Of a DNA stretch of 64,000 nucleotides, positions 24,680 through 33,155 are shown in pieces. Numbering within the stretch: the stretch's first letter is position 1; each line of letters begins with the position of its first letter. A program made the position numbers and the translations under genes. The stretch lies in contig NZ_JAEMGS010000009.1 in assembly GCF_017309075.1 (NCBI RefSeq), forward strand, positions 1-64,000, written 5' to 3'. Under the pieces are notes generated by a model, which did not search any database, was not told the DNA's origin, and was given only the letters and a program-made list of their open reading frames with translations. The stretch comes from Motiliproteus sp. SC1-56. GTDB taxonomy: Bacteria > Pseudomonadota > Gammaproteobacteria > Pseudomonadales > Balneatricaceae.

Positions 24680-25486
24680 ATGCGCCCCATCCGCCTCCTC
24701 TGCCTGTTGCTCACCCTGGGTTTGGCCGCCTCCGTTAACGCCCAGGAGCAGACAGACCCGCCCCCCTGGTACCAGGTGGAGCTGTTCATCTTCACCCAGC
24801 CAACGAGCGCCTTGGACAGCGAGTTCTGGAGCGAAACCGTTCTCCCGCGCCACAGCCAGGATGCGATCAACCTGGTTGCCAGCGACAGCGAACAGGACGC
24901 CCGGCTCTACGCGCAGGGCGCCTTTCGACTCCTGGACGCAGCCAGCCACGACCTGCCGCTGGACCCCAGCCAGTTCAGACGCGGCGGCTATCGCCCCCTG
25001 TTCCGCGGCAGCTGGCGCCAGCCCCTGCTCCCGCGTGAAGAGAGCCGTCCCATTCGAATCCGGGGGGGGCAGGCACTGGCCGAGGGACTTTATGAGCTCG
25101 AAGGCGAAATCCGCTTGGACATCGCCCGCTACCTGCATTTGCGCACCGACCTTTATTTTACCCAGGCCGTGCCCGCCGACTGGCAATCACCCTTGATGCC
25201 GCCAGCCTCCGCGGCCACCCCCAGTCCGAGCACACCGGCACCGGAAGTCTCAACCCTGGGGCTTGCCACCGTGGATCCCGCGCCACGCCTGCTAAGCGTC
25301 AACCTAAAGCAGGAACGCCGCATGCGCAGCGGTCAGTTGCATTATCTTGATCATCCGATGTTTGGGCTGATGGTAAAGCTAAGCCCCTGGGAGCCACCCC
25401 AGGCGACCTCGCCCGCCAGCGAGCCGGCCGTCCAGCTGCCTATTCCGGTGGAAAGCCCGGCCCTGACCGGCCAGCCGCCTCAATAA
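24680..25486 (+). CDS. csiV: CsiV-family periplasmic protein
   Basis: This 268-residue exported protein has a signal peptide (LLCLLLTLGLAASVNAQ). It opens with the family hallmark WYQVELFIFTQ, and a late block SVNLKQERRMRSGQLHYLDH matches the CsiV family described as peptidoglycan-binding in Pseudomonas-group bacteria. There are no membrane helices other than the signal. The 6-base gap after mfd indicates cotranscription. The family is usually found directly after mfd, which supports the call. The C-terminus is Pro-rich (AVQLPIPVESPALTGQPPQ). The precise cellular role is not settled. Confidence 0.8.
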   Translation: MRPIRLLCLLLTLGLAASVNAQEQTDPPPWYQVELFIFTQPTSALDSEFWSETVLPRHSQDAINLVASDSEQDARLYAQGAFRLLDAASHDLPLDPSQFRRGGYRPLFRGSWRQPLLPREESRPIRIRGGQALAEGLYELEGEIRLDIARYLHLRTDLYFTQAVPADWQSPLMPPASAATPSPSTPAPEVSTLGLATVDPAPRLLSVNLKQERRMRSGQLHYLDHPMFGLMVKLSPWEPPQATSPASEPAVQLPIPVESPALTGQPPQ

Positions 25487-25539
25487 CCCAAGGCCAATTT
25501 TGGTGAGTTTTTTTCATCATTATGCTGAAAAAGGGTCGT

Positions 25540-25568
25540 TTGCAGGACATACGACCAACGTCTAATAT
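25540..25568 (+). promoter_or_regulatory. Candidate sigma-70 promoter in gene-free region
   Basis: TTGCAG (25540-25545), a 17-base spacer and TAATAT (25563-25568) give a good sigma-70 match. Transcription would start near 25575 and run into the strong terminator at 25687-25712, with no ORF between. Confidence 0.6.
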
Positions 25569-25574
25569 TGCCTC

Positions 25575-25712
25575 ACTCCTGTTACACAGCGGGTTGGTAA
25601 GCAAAACTCTTTGAGCGCCGACCAGCCCGCCGCTCGGTGACAGCGAAGTTCCCTTCGGGACGTTGTTTTATCCTCATCATCTTTTTGCCCGCCGCCTGGC
25701 GGGCTTTTTTTT
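25575..25712 (+). ncRNA. Candidate small RNA of about 138 nt
   Basis: The segment lies between a good promoter and a perfect intrinsic terminator in the 367-base gap between csiV and a minus-strand membrane-protein gene. It can form a GAGCG/CGCTC stem (about 25612-25634), a short GTTCC-CTTC-GGGAC hairpin (about 25649-25662), and the terminator stem followed by eight T. A pyrimidine-rich single-stranded stretch (TTTTATCCTCATCATCTTTTT) precedes the terminator and could serve pairing or Hfq binding. I do not recognise it as a known RNA family. Its existence as a transcript is inferred. Confidence 0.45.
25687..25712 (+). terminator. Strong intrinsic terminator
   Basis: GCCCGCC - GCCT - GGCGGGC followed by TTTTTTTT: a 7-bp all-GC stem, 4-base loop and eight T residues. 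It lies 200 bases after csiV, so it could end csiV readthrough or, more tightly, the candidate sRNA starting near 25575. Confidence 0.9.
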
Positions 25713-25853
25713 GCCCGCTCGCCGTAGCAGGAAAGAGTCGGACCCTGGCGGGTGAGCGCAGCCCATCAACACTCAAAGCACAGCAACGCTTGTTCCTGGC
25801 CCTACCACCCGCAAGCAGCAAAAATATTAAACAATCAGATCAGGCCGTTACCG

Positions 25854-26705
25854 TTAAGGGCCCCTGCTTTCCTTTGGCAGTACCATTCCGGCAAGCAGTA
25901 AGACTGAGCCCAGCAGGTACAGCATGCGGTGCCAGCTTTTATATCGGGTTTTCCTGGCCACAAGCTCCTTACTTCTCGACCGCAAAAAGGTGGCGTACTC
26001 CAGCCGCAGCCTGTTCGCTTCCTCGGTAAAACGAGCGCCTGATTCCAGAAGAACCCCGGTTTGGAAGAATCGCTCCCGACTGGCGGCCACCTCTTCACTC
26101 AGCTGCTTGAATCGCTCCGCGAAAGGCTCGCCGCCGGGGACCTCCTCTGCATTGGAGACATTTCGCCGCAGTCGGCTGAGGGTTGTTTCAAAAAGGGAAG
26201 CTACCGCCTGGTACATTTGCTGTGCTTTTGACCAATTGTTGACGAGATTGACGAGCTCTCCCGCGACCCGAATTTGCGATGCCGTCAAATCAATATCGCT
26301 GGTTCCGTCCAGAATCGCGTCGGCTTGCCCGGGAAACGCCTCGACCAAGGTAAGCCCAATCACCTGCTTGACATCCTCGGCCCTCGGGAGCGCCACTTCC
26401 ACGCCCATCATATCCCGGCTTGCCTCCAGCCCGGCCGCAAGCTGGTCAAACGACTCAACGAAATAAGACAGCTCCCGCGTGGTCAGAATCAGCTGATTAA
26501 AGGGCTCGAGGTTGGCGGTATACTGATGCATCGCGGCAGCGACACCTTCGTGTATCTCGATTTGAAGCACCGTTTCCCGGGCACGCTCGAACTTGTCTTG
26601 CAAGCTCATCCAGTGGGCGACCCAGTAATGCTCCAGAATCCACGCACCCAGCAGAATCGCTGTGCCCACCACGGTGAGCAGCCGATGAAAAGCCGGTTTT
26701 CTCAA
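25854..26705 (-). CDS. Uncharacterised membrane-anchored helical protein
   Basis: This 283-residue protein has an N-terminal membrane segment (LLTVVGTAILLGAWILEHYW, about 9-28) and a second one near the C-terminus (MLYLLGSVLLLAGMVLP). About 230 predicted helical, charged residues lie between them. That topology resembles a sensor or chemoreceptor-like periplasmic helical domain without any cytoplasmic output domain. I recognise no catalytic motif and no family. The gene is alone on the minus strand, with no clear partner on either side. Codon use looks like its neighbours. Confidence 0.6.
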   Translation of the reverse strand: MRKPAFHRLLTVVGTAILLGAWILEHYWVAHWMSLQDKFERARETVLQIEIHEGVAAAMHQYTANLEPFNQLILTTRELSYFVESFDQLAAGLEASRDMMGVEVALPRAEDVKQVIGLTLVEAFPGQADAILDGTSDIDLTASQIRVAGELVNLVNNWSKAQQMYQAVASLFETTLSRLRRNVSNAEEVPGGEPFAERFKQLSEEVAASRERFFQTGVLLESGARFTEEANRLRLEYATFLRSRSKELVARKTRYKSWHRMLYLLGSVLLLAGMVLPKESRGP

Positions 26706-27200
26706 TTAGCCCCCCCTTCTAAACCAGGCGCAATGAACCCACCACGGATAGTCAGCCGCATGACTCCCGTCAACCCGCAGAGTCAGTGGCCAATATCGCC
26801 GCTCACCGGAGCCGACGTCTGCGCCAGCTTCGAAGGGAGCGCGTGAGGCAGATCCACCGTTTCCCTTATCGTCCTAACCAGTCTTACTATGCTGGGCTTT
26901 GCTTCATTGATACGCCGCTTGGAGCGGCTGAACCGGGCACCGCTGCACCTCAGGCCTCAAAACACATCGGGCCGGGTCTTGTTCCCGGCTGGTCTATACT
27001 CAGGCCCACTGACAACGCAGAAAAATGCCAAATATCACCCACCCGCGCATTGCTTAGATGCCAGATTCAATGAGCCATTTCGATATATCGCCCTGAAGCA
27101 CGTGTTTGCAGCATCCCTATCCGTCGCCTTTTCTGGGTCGATCTATCACCGGCAAGCTTAGTACCGGCCAAGGGCGTGCGCCCCACCTGAGGGACAGATC
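26706..27200. other. Gene-free stretch of about 495 bases
   Basis: Two short plus-strand frames (26786-27073 and 26889-27161) encode no recognisable protein and lack good ribosome sites. The promoters for the flanking divergent genes should be here, but no convincing -35/-10 pair was found. The last ~20 bases contain CCTGAGGGACAG, the ribosome site of the gene at 27201. Confidence 0.5.
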
Positions 27201-28619
27201 ATGTCTGACGTTAAAGCGCTGACGCTTGACGGCGAAACCCGACAACTGGATGAAGCGGCACTCGACGATTTACGCGGCAGGGTCCGAGGCGAACTCATTT
27301 TTCCCGGTGATCCAAACTACGACGACACCCGCCAGATCTGGAACGCGATGATCAGCCGCAAGCCCTCGATCATCGTGCGTTGCAGCGGGACCGCGGATGT
27401 CATGGGAGCGGTCAAGTTTGCCCGCCAGCATCGGTTGCTCGCCTCCGTCCGCGGAGCCGGTCACAATATCGGTGGTATGTCGCTGCAAGACGGGGCGATA
27501 CTGATCGATTTGAGCGCGATGACTTCGGTTCGGGTCGATCCCGAAGGGCGCACCGCGGTGGCGGGTCCCGGGGCAACGCTGGGAGATGTCGATCATGAAA
27601 CCCAGGCGTACGGCCTGGCGGTGCCGGTGGGGATCAACTCAACCACCGGTATCGGTGGTCTGACCCTGGGCGGCGGGTTCGGCTGGCTCAGCCGCAGCTG
27701 TGGCCTGACCATTGATAACCTGGTCGGCGCGGAGGTCGTTACCGCCGCCGGTGAGCGCATCAAGTGTGATGCCAGCCATCATGACGACCTGTTCTGGGCA
27801 ATCCGCGGCGGCGGCGGCAACTTTGGCATCGTCACCGCCTTTGAGTACCAGCTGCACCCCGTTGGCCCCGAGGTGATGTCAGGCCCCATCGTCTTCCCCT
27901 TTGATCAGGCCAAACACATTCTCGGCGCCTACCGCGCATTCTGCGCCGGCTGCCCGGACGAGCTGACGGTGTGGGCGGTTATTCGCGACGCGCCGCCCCT
28001 GCCTTTTCTCGCCGAAGAGGTGCACGGCCAGCGGGTGCTGATTTTGGTCGCCCTCTACAACGGCGACATGGCGGCCGGAAAAAAAGCGCTGGCGGAGTTA
28101 CGCAACCTGGGTCAGCCCATTGCAGACGGCTTTGCACCCCACCCCTTTGTCGGCTTTCAACAGGCCTTTGATCCACTCCTAACCCCCGGTGCCCGCAATT
28201 ACTGGAAGTCGCACAACTTTACCCAGCTCAGCGATGAACTGATCGATTGCCTGGTCGATTATGGTGCCCGCCTCCCCAGCCCTCAGTCGGAAATATTCGT
28301 GGCTCAGGTGGGCGGCGCGATCAACCGTGTCGCGACGGATGCAACGGCGTATCCACACCGGGACGTGGAGTTTGTGATGAACGTGCATACACGCTGGGAG
28401 GATGCCACCGATGACGACGGCTGCGTCAGCTGGGCCCGTGAGTTTTTCGCCGCGACCCAGCCCTTCGCCACCGGGGGGGTCTACGTGAATTTCATCAGTG
28501 AAGGGGAAGACCGGGTAGCGGGCGCCTACGGGGTCAATTACGATCGCCTCTCCCGGGTCAAGGCCACCTACGATCCCGATAACTTTTTCCGGGTCAATCA
28601 GAACATCACGCCCGGGTAA
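27201..28619 (+). CDS. FAD-linked oxidase, BBE/6-hydroxynicotine oxidase type
   Basis: This 472-residue flavoprotein belongs to the vanillyl-alcohol-oxidase/PCMH fold. The N-terminal FAD domain has VRGAGHNIGGMSLQDGA, whose His (about residue 89) is the usual covalent FAD attachment site. GIGGLTLGGGFGWLSRSCG and AIRGGGGNFGIVTAFEYQL follow. The C-terminal BBE motif is YDPDNFFRVNQNITPG. The second, Cys attachment site of bicovalent enzymes is absent (GINSTTGIGG), so attachment through His alone is expected. The substrate is unknown; the family oxidises alcohols, sugars and amines. No operon partners are seen. Confidence 0.85.
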   Translation: MSDVKALTLDGETRQLDEAALDDLRGRVRGELIFPGDPNYDDTRQIWNAMISRKPSIIVRCSGTADVMGAVKFARQHRLLASVRGAGHNIGGMSLQDGAILIDLSAMTSVRVDPEGRTAVAGPGATLGDVDHETQAYGLAVPVGINSTTGIGGLTLGGGFGWLSRSCGLTIDNLVGAEVVTAAGERIKCDASHHDDLFWAIRGGGGNFGIVTAFEYQLHPVGPEVMSGPIVFPFDQAKHILGAYRAFCAGCPDELTVWAVIRDAPPLPFLAEEVHGQRVLILVALYNGDMAAGKKALAELRNLGQPIADGFAPHPFVGFQQAFDPLLTPGARNYWKSHNFTQLSDELIDCLVDYGARLPSPQSEIFVAQVGGAINRVATDATAYPHRDVEFVMNVHTRWEDATDDDGCVSWAREFFAATQPFATGGVYVNFISEGEDRVAGAYGVNYDRLSRVKATYDPDNFFRVNQNITPG

Positions 28620-28627
28620 TGATTGCC

Positions 28628-28666
28628 CAGAAGGTGTCGGGCACCGGCTGCTTGCGACACCTTCTG
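28628..28666. terminator. Hairpin between convergent genes
   Basis: CAGAAGGTGTCG (28628-28639) and CGACACCTTCTG (28655-28666) form a perfect 12-bp stem with a 15-base loop, between the 3' ends of the flavin oxidase gene (plus) and fpr (minus). There is no T-run on either side, so a bidirectional stop or an RNA-stabilising structure is possible. Confidence 0.6.
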
Positions 28667-28671
28667 CCCCG

Positions 28672-29445
28672 CTAGCGCTCGACGAACGCCCGCTCGATCA
28701 CGTAGTGCCCGAGGTCGCTGTGGCGGGCCTCCTCAAACCCCATCCCGTCGAGGATGTCACAACTCTCCTTGAGCATGCTGGGGCTGCCGCAGATCATAAA
28801 ACGATCGTGTTCGGTGTTCAGCGGGGGCAGGCCGAGATCCGCCGCCAGCTTGCCGCTGCGCATCAGGTCGGTGAGCCGCCCCTGGTTGATGTAGGGTTCG
28901 CGAGTGACGGTGGGGTAGTAGAGCAGTTTGTCGCGCACGAGATCGCCAAAAAACTCATTCTCCGGCAGTTCCCGCGTGATCAGGTCTTGGTAAGCCAACT
29001 CAGAAACATAGCGGCAACCGTGGGTCAGGATCACCCGGTCGAACTGCTCGTACACCTCGGGGTCCTTGATAATGCTGATAAAAGGCGCCAGCCCCGTGCC
29101 GGTGCTGATCAGGTAAAGGTTGCGACCGGGCAGCAGGTGGTCCTGCACCAGCGTTCCGGTAGGCTTGCGGCTGACCAGAATCTGGTCACCGGGTTTGATG
29201 TTCTGCAGCTTCGAGGTCAGGGGGCCGTCGGCCACCTTGATGCTGAAAAACTCCAGTTCATCCTCGTAATTGGCGCTGGCGATGCTGTAGGCGCGCAGCA
29301 GCGGACGCCCATCCGACTCGAGGCCGATCATGGTGAAGTGGCCGTTCTTAAAGCGAAAGGAGGGAGAGCGGGTGGTGGAGAAGCTGAACAGGTCGTCCGT
29401 CCAGTGGTGAACCCTTAATACCTGCTCTTTGATCAATGCGGTCAT
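28672..29445 (-). CDS. fpr: Ferredoxin/flavodoxin-NADP+ reductase
   Basis: This 257-residue cytoplasmic FAD enzyme passes electrons between NADPH and ferredoxin or flavodoxin, supporting Fe-S repair and the oxidative stress response. Motifs are RAYSIASANYEDELEFFSI (FAD binding), LISTGTGLAPFISIIKD (NADP pyrophosphate), LTHGCRYVSEL, and FMICGSPSMLKE near the end. The C-terminal VIERAFVER is of the bacterial subclass I type. The ATG at 29445 with GAGGG 9 bases upstream gives the family length; an in-frame start at 29538 would add 31 unrelated residues. It is divergent from a LysR gene, as with fpr/finR in Pseudomonas. Confidence 0.92.
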   Translation of the reverse strand: MTALIKEQVLRVHHWTDDLFSFSTTRSPSFRFKNGHFTMIGLESDGRPLLRAYSIASANYEDELEFFSIKVADGPLTSKLQNIKPGDQILVSRKPTGTLVQDHLLPGRNLYLISTGTGLAPFISIIKDPEVYEQFDRVILTHGCRYVSELAYQDLITRELPENEFFGDLVRDKLLYYPTVTREPYINQGRLTDLMRSGKLAADLGLPPLNTEHDRFMICGSPSMLKESCDILDGMGFEEARHSDLGHYVIERAFVER

Positions 29446-29605
29446 GACGGCCCTCGAATTACGGTGGTGTGACGAACTGAATTTTCTGAGCTTATGCCTG
29501 TGCGCTATAGCGCGCATCAGCCTTATGCCTTGTGACAACTTTAGCTCCCACTTAAACTACGAGCAAAACAGGTAATTTTAATTATCGTTAACGGTTTTAC
29601 CGATT

Positions 29606-30493
29606 ATGAAGTACAGCCTGCGCCAGCTGGAGGTTTTTGTGGAAGCCGCCCAGCAGGAGAACATCACCCGCGCTGCCGAGAAGCTGGCCATGTCCCAGTC
29701 GGCGGCCAGCGGAGCCCTGCGGGAGCTGGAGAGCCAGTTCGAGGTCCAGCTGTTCGACCGTGTCGGCAAGCGCTTGCAGCTCAACGAGCTCGGCCGCCTG
29801 ATTCGCCCCCGGGCCGAAGCCCTGCTGGCGCAGGCGCAGGAGCTGGAACGGGCGTTGCGTCGCCACGCTGACATCGGGCACCTCAACCTCGGCGCCACCC
29901 TGAGCATCGGCAACTACCTGGCGGTGGATATCATGGCCCGCTTTATGGAGGAGAACCCCGACGCCGAGGTGGACCTCGCGGTGGCCAATACCCGGGATAT
30001 CGTTGCCGGCGTCGTCGGCTTTGAACTGGATGTGGGGCTGATCGAGGGCGAGGTGACCCACCCACAACTGGAAGTGTTGCCCTGGCGGGCCGACGAGCTG
30101 GTGGTGGTGGCCCCACCCGGGCACCCCCTCGCCGCCTGCCAAAAGGTCACCGACGAGCAACTGACCACGTGCCGGTGGCTGTTGCGCGAGCCCGGCTCCG
30201 GCACCCGCCAGGCGTTCGAGCGCGCCATGCAAGGGTTGCTGCCAAAGCTCGAAGTGCGGATGGAGCTGCAACACACCGAAGCAATCAAGCACGCGGTGGA
30301 GTCGGGCTTTGGCCTTTCCTGCCTGTCGCGGATCTGCGTCGCCGACGAGTTGGCGCGCGGCGAGCTGGTCGCCCTGGCGGTGCCGCACCGGGACTTCACT
30401 CGCCAGCTTTACCTGATTCTTCACCGCAAAAAGTACCGCAGCGAGGGTATTCTGCGCTGGCTGGAGCTGTGCCAGAGCGACTACGGCACCTAG
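29606..30493 (+). CDS. LysR-family regulator, FinR-like
   Basis: This 295-residue transcription factor has an N-terminal winged helix-turn-helix (LRQLEVFVEAAQQENITRAA with MSQSAASGALRELES, residues 5-50) and a LysR effector-binding domain from about residue 90. It is divergently transcribed from fpr across a 160-base gap. In Pseudomonas the regulator FinR occupies this position and activates fpr under superoxide stress, so the same role is inferred. A small inverted repeat CGGT-TTT-ACCG lies about 9 bases before the ATG and could be part of an autoregulatory site. The protein also resembles YeiE/CysB-like LysR members, so the orthology is not certain. Confidence 0.85.
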   Translation: MKYSLRQLEVFVEAAQQENITRAAEKLAMSQSAASGALRELESQFEVQLFDRVGKRLQLNELGRLIRPRAEALLAQAQELERALRRHADIGHLNLGATLSIGNYLAVDIMARFMEENPDAEVDLAVANTRDIVAGVVGFELDVGLIEGEVTHPQLEVLPWRADELVVVAPPGHPLAACQKVTDEQLTTCRWLLREPGSGTRQAFERAMQGLLPKLEVRMELQHTEAIKHAVESGFGLSCLSRICVADELARGELVALAVPHRDFTRQLYLILHRKKYRSEGILRWLELCQSDYGT

Positions 30494-30494
30494 T

Positions 30495-30539
30495 CCGGGG
30501 CCAAAAGCCCACTAAAAAGTGGATTAGGCCCCGGCTTTT
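30495..30539 (+). terminator. Terminator of the LysR gene
   Basis: CCGGGGCC (30495-30502) pairs with GGCCCCGG (30527-30534), with an inner stem CCACT/AGTGG in the loop, followed by CTTTTA. It starts one base after the LysR stop codon. Confidence 0.7.
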
Positions 30540-30604
30540 ACCTAGACTGAAATTGCTGCACCAGCATAATCAAGGCCTTATCTTACCCACGGACGAGTAT
30601 AAAG

Positions 30605-30985
30605 ATGTCAGTATTTGCTTGGTCCCCGGCATTATCGGTGGGCAACCGCGAGATCGACCAGCAGCACCAGGAGTTGATCAAGCGCATCAACCACCTTCCC
30701 TCCATCGACGCGCCCGAGTTTCACGACCTTATTGAGCACCTGCTCGAGTACTGCTTCGCGCATTTTGAGGCCGAAGAGCACTGGATGCGTACCCTCGGCT
30801 ACCCCGACTACCGCGAACACCTGAGCCGCCATACGCAGCTCGGAGAGCGCTTTCACGACTTCTTTCGGGACTACGTCGACGGCCGGGTCGATTACGCAGG
30901 CTTTCGCCAGTTTCTCTTTGGCTGGATCAAGCACCACATCCTGGAAGAGGACATGAAAATCGCCGAGTTCGCTCGCAACGGCTGA
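30605..30985 (+). CDS. Bacteriohemerythrin
   Basis: This 126-residue four-helix-bundle protein has a non-haem di-iron, O2-binding site. Ligands follow the hemerythrin pattern: WSPALSVGNREIDQQHQELI near the start, then HFEAEEHWM, HLSRHTQL and WIKHHILEEDMKIAEF. Single-domain bacterial hemerythrins buffer oxygen or sense and deliver it to oxidases. It stands alone after the LysR terminator and before a CvfB-like gene. All iron-ligand positions appear intact. Confidence 0.92.
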   Translation: MSVFAWSPALSVGNREIDQQHQELIKRINHLPSIDAPEFHDLIEHLLEYCFAHFEAEEHWMRTLGYPDYREHLSRHTQLGERFHDFFRDYVDGRVDYAGFRQFLFGWIKHHILEEDMKIAEFARNG

Positions 30986-31068
30986 AGCGGATACACTCAG
31001 CCCTATCCCTCAACGCCAGCAACCGCTAAACTCGCCGCTTTTCCTTCACGCGACGGAGATTCCCGGCC

Positions 31069-31908
31069 ATGACGTCCATCGGCACTTTCAACACCCTGCC
31101 CGTGGTCAAGGAGCGGGCTTTCGGCCTCTACCTGGATGCAGGCCCACTTGGCGAAGTACTGCTGCCCCAGCGCTACGTACCGGCCGGCACCCAGGTCGGC
31201 GACCAGCTCGAGGTGTTCATCTACCTGGACTCCGAGGACTGTCCCATCGCCACCACCGAACGGCCGGCGGCCCAGGTGGGCGAGTTCGCCTACCTGCCGG
31301 TGGTTTCCAAAGGACCGGTGGGGGCTTTTCTCGGCTGGGGCCTGTCCAAGGACCTGCTGCTGCCCTTCGCCGAACAGAAAGGCCGCGTCGAGGCGGGCGG
31401 GCACTGCCTGGTGCGCATCTACCTGGACAACAGCAACCGCCTCGCGGCATCGATGCGCTGGAACCGTTATCTCGATCAAACCCCGCCCCGTTACCACGCC
31501 CACCAGCCGGTTGACCTGATCATCGCCCAGCGCACGGAACTGGGTTACAAAGCCATCGTCAATCACCGCCACTGGGGGCTGATCCACCATTCCGACGTGC
31601 AGCGCCCCCTGCACACGGGGCAGTCTTTAAGCGGTTACATCAAGCGGCAGCGACCGGACGGCAAGCTGGATCTGGTTCTGCGACAACCCGGGTTCGCCGA
31701 GGTGAAGCAGCTTACCGAGACCATTATCGAGGCCCTGGAGGAGGCCGGCGGTTACCTGCCCTGCAACGACCGCAGCGATCCCGCCGAAATCCGCCAGCGC
31801 TTCGACACCAGCAAGAAACAGTTCAAGTCCGCGCTCGGTGTCCTGTACCGGCAACGCCGGATCAGTCTGGAATCCGATGGCATTCGCCTGAATCCCGACC
31901 TATCCTAG
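31069..31908 (+). CDS. CvfB-family S1-like RNA-binding protein
   Basis: This 279-residue cytoplasmic protein has tandem S1-like OB folds and a C-terminal winged helix, as in CvfB/YitL. Visible features are a first S1 segment (LYLDAGPLGEVLLPQRYVP), a second (FLGWGLSKDLLLPFAEQKG), a third (GYKAIVNHRHWGLIHHSDV) and the terminal DTSKKQFKSALGVLYRQRRI. Family members bind RNA and affect virulence gene expression in staphylococci; the role in gammaproteobacteria is not defined. It is followed after 30 bases by ytoQ, likely one operon. Confidence 0.85.
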   Translation: MTSIGTFNTLPVVKERAFGLYLDAGPLGEVLLPQRYVPAGTQVGDQLEVFIYLDSEDCPIATTERPAAQVGEFAYLPVVSKGPVGAFLGWGLSKDLLLPFAEQKGRVEAGGHCLVRIYLDNSNRLAASMRWNRYLDQTPPRYHAHQPVDLIIAQRTELGYKAIVNHRHWGLIHHSDVQRPLHTGQSLSGYIKRQRPDGKLDLVLRQPGFAEVKQLTETIIEALEEAGGYLPCNDRSDPAEIRQRFDTSKKQFKSALGVLYRQRRISLESDGIRLNPDLS

Positions 31909-31938
31909 TCGCCCCTGACAATTTCGACGGAGCCGCCC

Positions 31939-32388
31939 ATGAGCACAACGACCTGGACCCTCTACCTGAGCGGAGAAATTCACAGTGACTGGCGCCAACG
32001 TATTGTCGAAGGCGCCCGTAACCTGGGCTTGCAGGTCCGCTTCACCGCACCGGTCACCGATCATGAAAGCAGCGATCTCTGCGGCGTCAGAATTCTCGGT
32101 GAGGAAAGCGATCCTTACTGGCGCGACCGCAAGGGCGCCGGCATCAACGCCATTCGCACCGGCAAGCTGATCCGCGATGCCGACCTGGTGGTGGTTCGCT
32201 TTGGCCCCAAGTACAAGCAGTGGAACGCGGCCTTTGACGCCGGTTACGCCGCAGCCCTGGGCAAGCCCCTGATCACCCTGCACGATAGCGAGCATGACCA
32301 CGCGCTCAAGGAAGTCGACGCCGCCGCCCAGGCCACGGCGCGAACCCCGGAGCAGGTGGTGGAAATTCTCGGCTACCTGCTCAGCTGA
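31939..32388 (+). CDS. ytoQ: YtoQ-family protein
   Basis: This 149-residue protein of the YtoQ family is related by fold to nucleoside 2-deoxyribosyltransferases. Diagnostic stretches are WTLYLSGEIHSDWR at the start, TAPVTDHESSDLCGVRILG, and VVRFGPKYKQWNAAFDAGYA. No biochemical role has been demonstrated to my knowledge. The start is set by CGGAG upstream of the ATG, and the length is normal for the family. A LysE-type exporter gene begins 7 bases after its stop codon. Confidence 0.85.
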   Translation: MSTTTWTLYLSGEIHSDWRQRIVEGARNLGLQVRFTAPVTDHESSDLCGVRILGEESDPYWRDRKGAGINAIRTGKLIRDADLVVVRFGPKYKQWNAAFDAGYAAALGKPLITLHDSEHDHALKEVDAAAQATARTPEQVVEILGYLLS

Positions 32389-32395
32389 ACCGGCG

Positions 32396-33022
32396 GTGGA
32401 AACGGCCGTCCCCTGGGCCTTTCTGGTCCCCCTCATCCTGCTGACGCTGAGTCCCGGGGTCGACACCCTGCTGGTGATCCGCAACACGCAACGGGGGGGC
32501 TGGCGGGATGGCCTGTTGACCAGCCTGGGCATCTGCTCGGGCCTGTTCGGCCACGCTACCCTCTCGGCCTTGGGCATCAGCCTGCTGCTGCAATCAGCCT
32601 GGGCCTTCACCACCCTGAAACTGCTCGGTGCCTGCTACCTGGTCTGGCTGGGCGTCTCCAGCCTGCGCAGCGCCCGCCACCGGGACCCCGCGTCGGAACG
32701 ATCCCCCTCCCCCGCAAGCACCGGCGCCGGTCGCGCCCTGATCGAAGGACTCCTGTCCAATTTGCTGAACCCCAAAACAGCCGTTTTTTACCTGGCGTTT
32801 CTGCCCCAGTTTGTCGATCCTGCCCGCCCGCCGCTCTCCCAGAGCTTCTACCTGGCCGGCGTTCACTTCGGGATGAGTTTCCTGTGGCTGGGGCTGCTGG
32901 CAGTGATGTTGGGCCGGCTTGGACACTGGTTCCAGCGCGAAAAAATTCGCCGCAGCTTCGAAGGGATCACCGGCGCCACCCTGGTATTTTTTGGCTTCAA
33001 GCTCGCACTCACCCGCCTGTGA
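32396..33022 (+). CDS. LysE/RhtB-family amino acid exporter
   Basis: This 208-residue inner-membrane protein has about six helices. The N-terminus shows the family pattern FLVPLILLTLSPGVDTLLVIR followed by GGWRDGLLTSLGICSGLFGH, and the middle has LLGACYLVWLGVSSLRSA and a NLLNPKTAVFYLAFLPQFV stretch. It probably exports amino acids or similar metabolites; the substrate cannot be told. The start is set at a GTG at 32396, 7 bases after ytoQ, because that gives the family N-terminus. An in-frame ATG at 32294 lies inside ytoQ and would add unrelated residues. Confidence 0.85.
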   Translation: METAVPWAFLVPLILLTLSPGVDTLLVIRNTQRGGWRDGLLTSLGICSGLFGHATLSALGISLLLQSAWAFTTLKLLGACYLVWLGVSSLRSARHRDPASERSPSPASTGAGRALIEGLLSNLLNPKTAVFYLAFLPQFVDPARPPLSQSFYLAGVHFGMSFLWLGLLAVMLGRLGHWFQREKIRRSFEGITGATLVFFGFKLALTRL

Positions 33023-33032
33023 AATTGCACGC

Positions 33033-33048
33033 GTTGATTATTATCAAC
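33033..33048. repeat. Inverted repeat upstream of the cold-shock gene
   Basis: GTTGAT-TATT-ATCAAC is a perfect 6-bp stem with a 4-base loop, in an AT-rich stretch that separates lysE from the cold-shock gene. It could be an operator or part of a leader hairpin. A TTGACA at 33071-33076 lies downstream but no matching -10 was found. Confidence 0.4.
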
Positions 33049-33155
33049 AACTTATAAGCGTATTTTTCAGTTGACAGGAAGAAAAAAGCTGGGAATGGTT
33101 GAAAATTCCCTCTATTATTTGATGGCTTTTTCTAATAACAAAAAGGTGTAAAGCG

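Noticed and set aside
26786-27161. Two overlapping short plus-strand frames in the gap before the flavin oxidase
   Set aside because: No ribosome site, no hydrophobic or domain pattern, and composition unlike the flanking genes.
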